From the NCBI GenBank assembly GCA_016290335.1, contig JAEETM010000010.1, positions 1 to 63,420 of the forward strand: a DNA stretch of 63,420 nt, read 5' to 3'. This document shows, piece by piece, positions 61,401-63,420 of the stretch (position 1 is its first letter; every line of letters begins with the position of its first letter). A program made the translations under genes and the position numbers. This DNA is from Treponema sp. GTDB taxonomy: Bacteria; Spirochaetota; Spirochaetia; Treponematales; Treponemataceae. The notes beneath the pieces are model-generated. The model was not told where the DNA came from and made no database searches. It worked only from the letters and a program-made list of their open reading frames with translations.

Positions 61401-61584
61401 TGTGGATATTAACGGTCATAAGCTGAAGAAATCAGAATACATTACTCCAGAAACAACTATTACTGCAGATTTTAACTCTGCATTCTATAAGTTTAACCAG
61501 TGGAGCGGTGTACTTTTAACGGTTCTTTCCCTTTTGACAACTTCCCTTTCAGCCTGGGCTGTAATCCGTACAATGGGTAAATAA
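58450..61584 (+). CDS. Very long SLBB-domain polysaccharide export protein with internal triplication
   Basis: The 1044-residue protein has a signal peptide (ending VSVFAQ), a polysaccharide-export-like domain at about 55-125 (YMVTAGDIYSLNYSANG) and then units starting near residues 130, 403 and 677 (VKGEV / INGEV), about 274 residues apart. A fourth short SLBB starts near 941 (VAGAVHNPGRYPYIPDRTYD). Each unit has KVTI-x-G-x-(I/V)ERPGTYEL and YYGxGL. A C-terminal hydrophobic helix (LLTVLSLLTTSLSAWAVI) is present. Normal Wza has about 380 residues. It may span the periplasm as a tall ring. Confidence 0.9.
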   Translation: MKKIISLFTAILFSAVFTVSVFAQDGLDDYSAENSFGAEEFSNTVQMAMSNTDYMVTAGDIYSLNYSANGIAVSYTIPVDPTYKIRVSNLAVLDASGKSFITLKQQVEEIVMKNYPMSGVQFVLLNPASFKVIVKGEVKATAEKQAWALSRLSSIIAGTTTPYSSIRDVTITSRNGKKRTYDLFKATRYGDLSQNPYVRPGDVITLSKIRRKVTIAGAIERPGTYELMKGENIKELIDYYGGGLTELADTNRMELVRNRDNMDAGGEKLYINQKEIDKNYELLNGDVITIATKSSLLPYIVIEGIINMSDGATAEQIADSDMSEKNMMRRRTVKFYEGENYATFIRRYKGIFNSYSDLVNSYVERNGKKIAMNLEEMIADELYMSNYLVERNDKLVVPYQQHFVNVLINGEVNTVREEAAWPLRRLSTILEGNLTAYSSTRNVMVTSVDGVISYYDLFKSSRDGDLSQNPYIRAGETITVLRMDRKVTISGAVERPGTYELKAGEGLNELVNYYGHGLAELADTSRIEIVRSRDNMEVGGEKSYLSQKDIDSNYALLNRDSIKIYSKSDLLPYIVIEGIINMRDSTAAEQIADDEMATKDMMRRRTVKFYDGENYATFIRRYKGIFNSYSDLNNAYVVRNNTNIAMNLEEMIEDETFMSQYYVQRDDTLVVPFQQHFVNVLINGEVTSVREEAAWPLRRLSTIIGDNLTAYSSTRNVMVTSVDGIISYYDLFKASRDGDLSQNPYIRAGETITVQRVERKVTITGSVERPGTYQLLPGENIKELIEYYGHGLTEMADTSRIELLRVLNGKPDAGEKIYLNQQNVDEDYELMNHDSISIGSFFALKPVMFVEGAIAAKEGTALEAADRIPVQFENKTNYAYLVRSHASWFTSAASDTKNAFVIRKDQIIPVDIDKMLYDKSYYSDLTVEPDDILRIPFKQYFVSVAGAVHNPGRYPYIPDRTYDYYVGLAGGFIKEKNSFDSVDIVDINGHKLKKSEYITPETTITADFNSAFYKFNQWSGVLLTVLSLLTTSLSAWAVIRTMGK

Positions 61585-61629
61585 TATTTACGACTGCTAT
61601 AATTACATTCTTTTACTTTCTCAACTTGC

Positions 61630-61658
61630 TTGAATACTCTTTCAAAATACGCTAAATT
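61630..61658 (+). promoter_or_regulatory. Promoter of pckG
   Basis: TTGAAT, a 17-base spacer and TAAATT lie about 60 bases ahead of the pckG ATG. The ribosome site AGGAG is at 61708-61712. Confidence 0.5.
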
Positions 61659-61718
61659 GTATGTTGGAAAAAATGGGGTAATTTTTTAAAATTCCCTAGA
61701 AAATACAGGAGAAACTAT

Positions 61719-63420
61719 ATGACAGTTAATGACATTAAACATGCTGGAATTAAAGCATGGGTTGAAGAATGTGTTAAGATGTGTGAGCCAGACAACGTAG
61801 TAGTTGTTGATGGTACAACAGCTGAATATGACCGCCTTATGAAAAAGTGTGTGGATGCAGGTCTTGCAACACCTCTTAAGGCAAAAGAGAACTGCTTCTT
61901 GTTCCGTTCTCTTCCAAGCGACGTTGCCCGCGTTGAATCACGTACATTCATTTCTTCTAAGAAGGAAGAAGATGCCGGTCCAACAAACCACTGGATTGAC
62001 CCGGTTGAGCTCAAAGCTACAATGAAAGGCTTGTATACAGGTTGTATGCACGGACGTACAATGTATGTAATTCCATTCTGCATGGGTCCACTCGGTTCAC
62101 CAATCGCTAAATACGGTATTGAGCTTACAGACTCTGAATACGTTGTTTTGAATATGGACATCATGACACGTGCCGGTGAAAAAGTATGGCAGTACTTTGG
62201 CACAGACGGCGACTGGGTACCATGTCTCCACTCAGTAGGTAAACCACTCAACAATGGTGAAACAGACGGCGGAATCTGGCCTTGTGCTGATGTTGAGCAT
62301 AAATATATTTCACAGTTCCCAGAAGAGCACCTCATCTGGTCTTACGGTTCAGGATACGGCGGAAACGCTCTTCTTGGTAAGAAGTGTTTCGCTCTTCGTA
62401 TTGCAACAGTTATCGCTCGCGAAGAGGGATGGCTTGCAGAACACATGCTTATTCTTAAGCTCACAAACCCTAAGGGTGAAGTTAAATATGTAACAGGTGC
62501 TTTCCCAAGTGCTTGTGGTAAAACAAACCTCGCTATGTTGATTCCTACTATCCCAGGATGGAAGGTTGAAACTGTAGGTGATGATATTGCATGGATGAAG
62601 TTCGGAAAAGACGGACGTCTCTACGCTATCAACCCAGAAGCAGGTTTCTTCGGAGTTGCTCCAGGAACTTCTGCTGAATCTAACAAGAACGCTCTTATTT
62701 CTGCTGAAAAGAATACTATCTATACTAACTGTGCTCTTACTGAAGACGGTGATGTATGGTGGGAAGGAATCGGATATCCTGCAAAGGGTAAGCTTGTTGA
62801 CTGGAAGGGAAATACTCGTGATGCTCTTCCTAAGGACAAGTCTCCTAAGGGTGAAGAATTTGCTCATCCAAATGCACGCTTTACAGCTCCTGCTAAGCAG
62901 TGTCCATGTATCGCATCTGACTGGGAATCTCCAGAAGGTGTACCTATTTCTGCTATCCTCTTTGGTGGTCGCCGCCCTTCAACTGTACCTCTCGTACACC
63001 AGGCTCGCTCTTGGAACCACGGTGTATTCCTTGGATCTATCGTAGGTTCAGAAATCACTGCTGCTTCTACAATCAACGCTGCTGAAGTTGGTAAGATCCG
63101 CCGTGACCCATTCGCTATCCTCCCATTCTGTGGATATAACATGGGTGACTACTTCCAGCACTGGATTGACGTAGGTGCTAAGGCTGATCAGGACAAGCTT
63201 CCTAAGATCTTCTACGTTAACTGGTTCCGCAAGGACGAAAACAACAAGGATCTCCCAGGTGGATTCATGTGGCCAGGATACGGCGATAACTCACGCGTTC
63301 TCGCATGGATTTTCGACCGCTGCGACGGCGTAGACAATGCTGTTGATACACCAATCGGACTTATGCCAAAGGATGGCGCTCTCAACACAGACAGTCTTGC
63401 TGACTACTACAAGAAGACTC
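61719..63420 (+). CDS. pckG: Phosphoenolpyruvate carboxykinase (GTP), 3' end cut by the window
   Basis: The open frame from the ATG at 61719 has no stop before the window end: 567 codons of an enzyme usually about 600 long. Motifs: [58 protein letters not shown], the P-loop [16 protein letters not shown] with its reactive Cys (about 258-273), [20 protein letters not shown] and [15 protein letters not shown]. It interconverts oxaloacetate plus GTP with PEP plus CO2. In fermenting anaerobes it often runs toward oxaloacetate. Codon choice is strongly biased, as in a highly expressed gene. ORFs on the other strand here are shadows. Confidence 0.95.
   Translation, partial: MTVNDIKHAGIKAWVEECVKMCEPDNVVVVDGTTAEYDRLMKKCVDAGLATPLKAKENCFLFRSLPSDVARVESRTFISSKKEEDAGPTNHWIDPVELKATMKGLYTGCMHGRTMYVIPFCMGPLGSPIAKYGIELTDSEYVVLNMDIMTRAGEKVWQYFGTDGDWVPCLHSVGKPLNNGETDGGIWPCADVEHKYISQFPEEHLIWSYGSGYGGNALLGKKCFALRIATVIAREEGWLAEHMLILKLTNPKGEVKYVTGAFPSACGKTNLAMLIPTIPGWKVETVGDDIAWMKFGKDGRLYAINPEAGFFGVAPGTSAESNKNALISAEKNTIYTNCALTEDGDVWWEGIGYPAKGKLVDWKGNTRDALPKDKSPKGEEFAHPNARFTAPAKQCPCIASDWESPEGVPISAILFGGRRPSTVPLVHQARSWNHGVFLGSIVGSEITAASTINAAEVGKIRRDPFAILPFCGYNMGDYFQHWIDVGAKADQDKLPKIFYVNWFRKDENNKDLPGGFMWPGYGDNSRVLAWIFDRCDGVDNAVDTPIGLMPKDGALNTDSLADYYKKT

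Noticed and set aside
58450..61584. Repeats in the SLBB gene as an assembly duplication
   Set aside because: Units differ at many positions in DNA and protein, so they are true diverged copies; exact copy number still deserves a long-read check.
61715..62867. Several ORFs on both strands at the window end
   Set aside because: They are shadows of pckG, whose open frame is continuous but lacks a stop before the window edge.

Overview
The window looks like a chromosomal segment of a fibre-degrading, gut or rumen-type spirochaete, most likely a Treponema. This rests on inference: AT-rich DNA, many lipoproteins with spirochaete-like lipoboxes, outer-membrane beta-barrel proteins, a LoaP/NusG-paralogue ahead of a glycan locus, xylan-side-chain enzymes, and a GTP-type PEP carboxykinase. 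No 16S rRNA gene is present, so the species cannot be fixed.

Layout. 1-580: end of an rRNA operon (23S 3' end, 5S, tRNA-Val, terminator). 699-4466: a GH43 glycosidase and a SGNH/sialate-O-acetylesterase-type esterase, suited to removing arabinose/xylose and acetyl groups from arabinoxylan. 4469-7308 (minus): a PurF-like amidophosphoribosyltransferase without the usual catalytic Cys, and citrate synthase. 7499-10129 (minus): an overlapping three-gene unit (unknown protein, XRE-cupin regulator, NAGPA-type lipoprotein). 10293-13252: VWA protein, TPR lipoprotein and a secreted endonuclease/phosphatase behind a structured leader. 13914-17144: small regulator, purE-purM-purN, and cdd convergent. 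17304-19096 (minus): DUF2141 protein, flavodoxin-ferredoxin protein and a TetR regulator with twin operators. 19176-25522 (minus): an AddAB-type helicase-nuclease pair. 25677-27099: HigB toxin with a HigA antitoxin fused to an ImmA/IrrE-type metalloprotease. 27159-30156: GH43 lipoprotein with a LacI-type operator, and a SUMF1-domain lipoprotein. 30245-33773 (minus): a GlpA-like / FAD oxidoreductase / DUF1667 operon. 34074-34889: a PD-(D/E)XK transposase-family gene broken by an in-frame TGA.

34998-54978 is a large surface-polysaccharide locus. A LoaP-like antiterminator is followed by a leader with a hairpin and a terminator-like structure. Then come an AAA ATPase plus TOPRIM-like pair, UDP-glucose dehydrogenase, flippase, two aminotransferases, GNAT, ATP-grasp, glycosyltransferases, polymerase, hexapeptide acyltransferase, initiating sugar-phosphate transferase, a CapD-type dehydratase and RmlC. 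The middle of the locus is visibly more AT-rich than its ends, which suggests acquired DNA. Three cargo modules with no obvious glycan role are embedded in it: the AAA/TOPRIM pair (35758-37402), an unknown protein plus SF1 helicase (47957-51015), and a small ORF plus GNAT (52344-53095). The first two look like defence genes and the third like a toxin-antitoxin pair. Chain-length (Wzz) and export (SLBB) proteins follow at 57413-61584, after a minus-strand beta-barrel/DUF4143 ATPase pair whose ribosome-binding sites lie in hairpins. The window ends inside pckG.

Recurrent non-coding features are a family of about 29-bp palindromic repeats (five copies, two reaching into reading frames), a promoter/leader block shared by two loci, and a GC-rich structured island between purE and purM.
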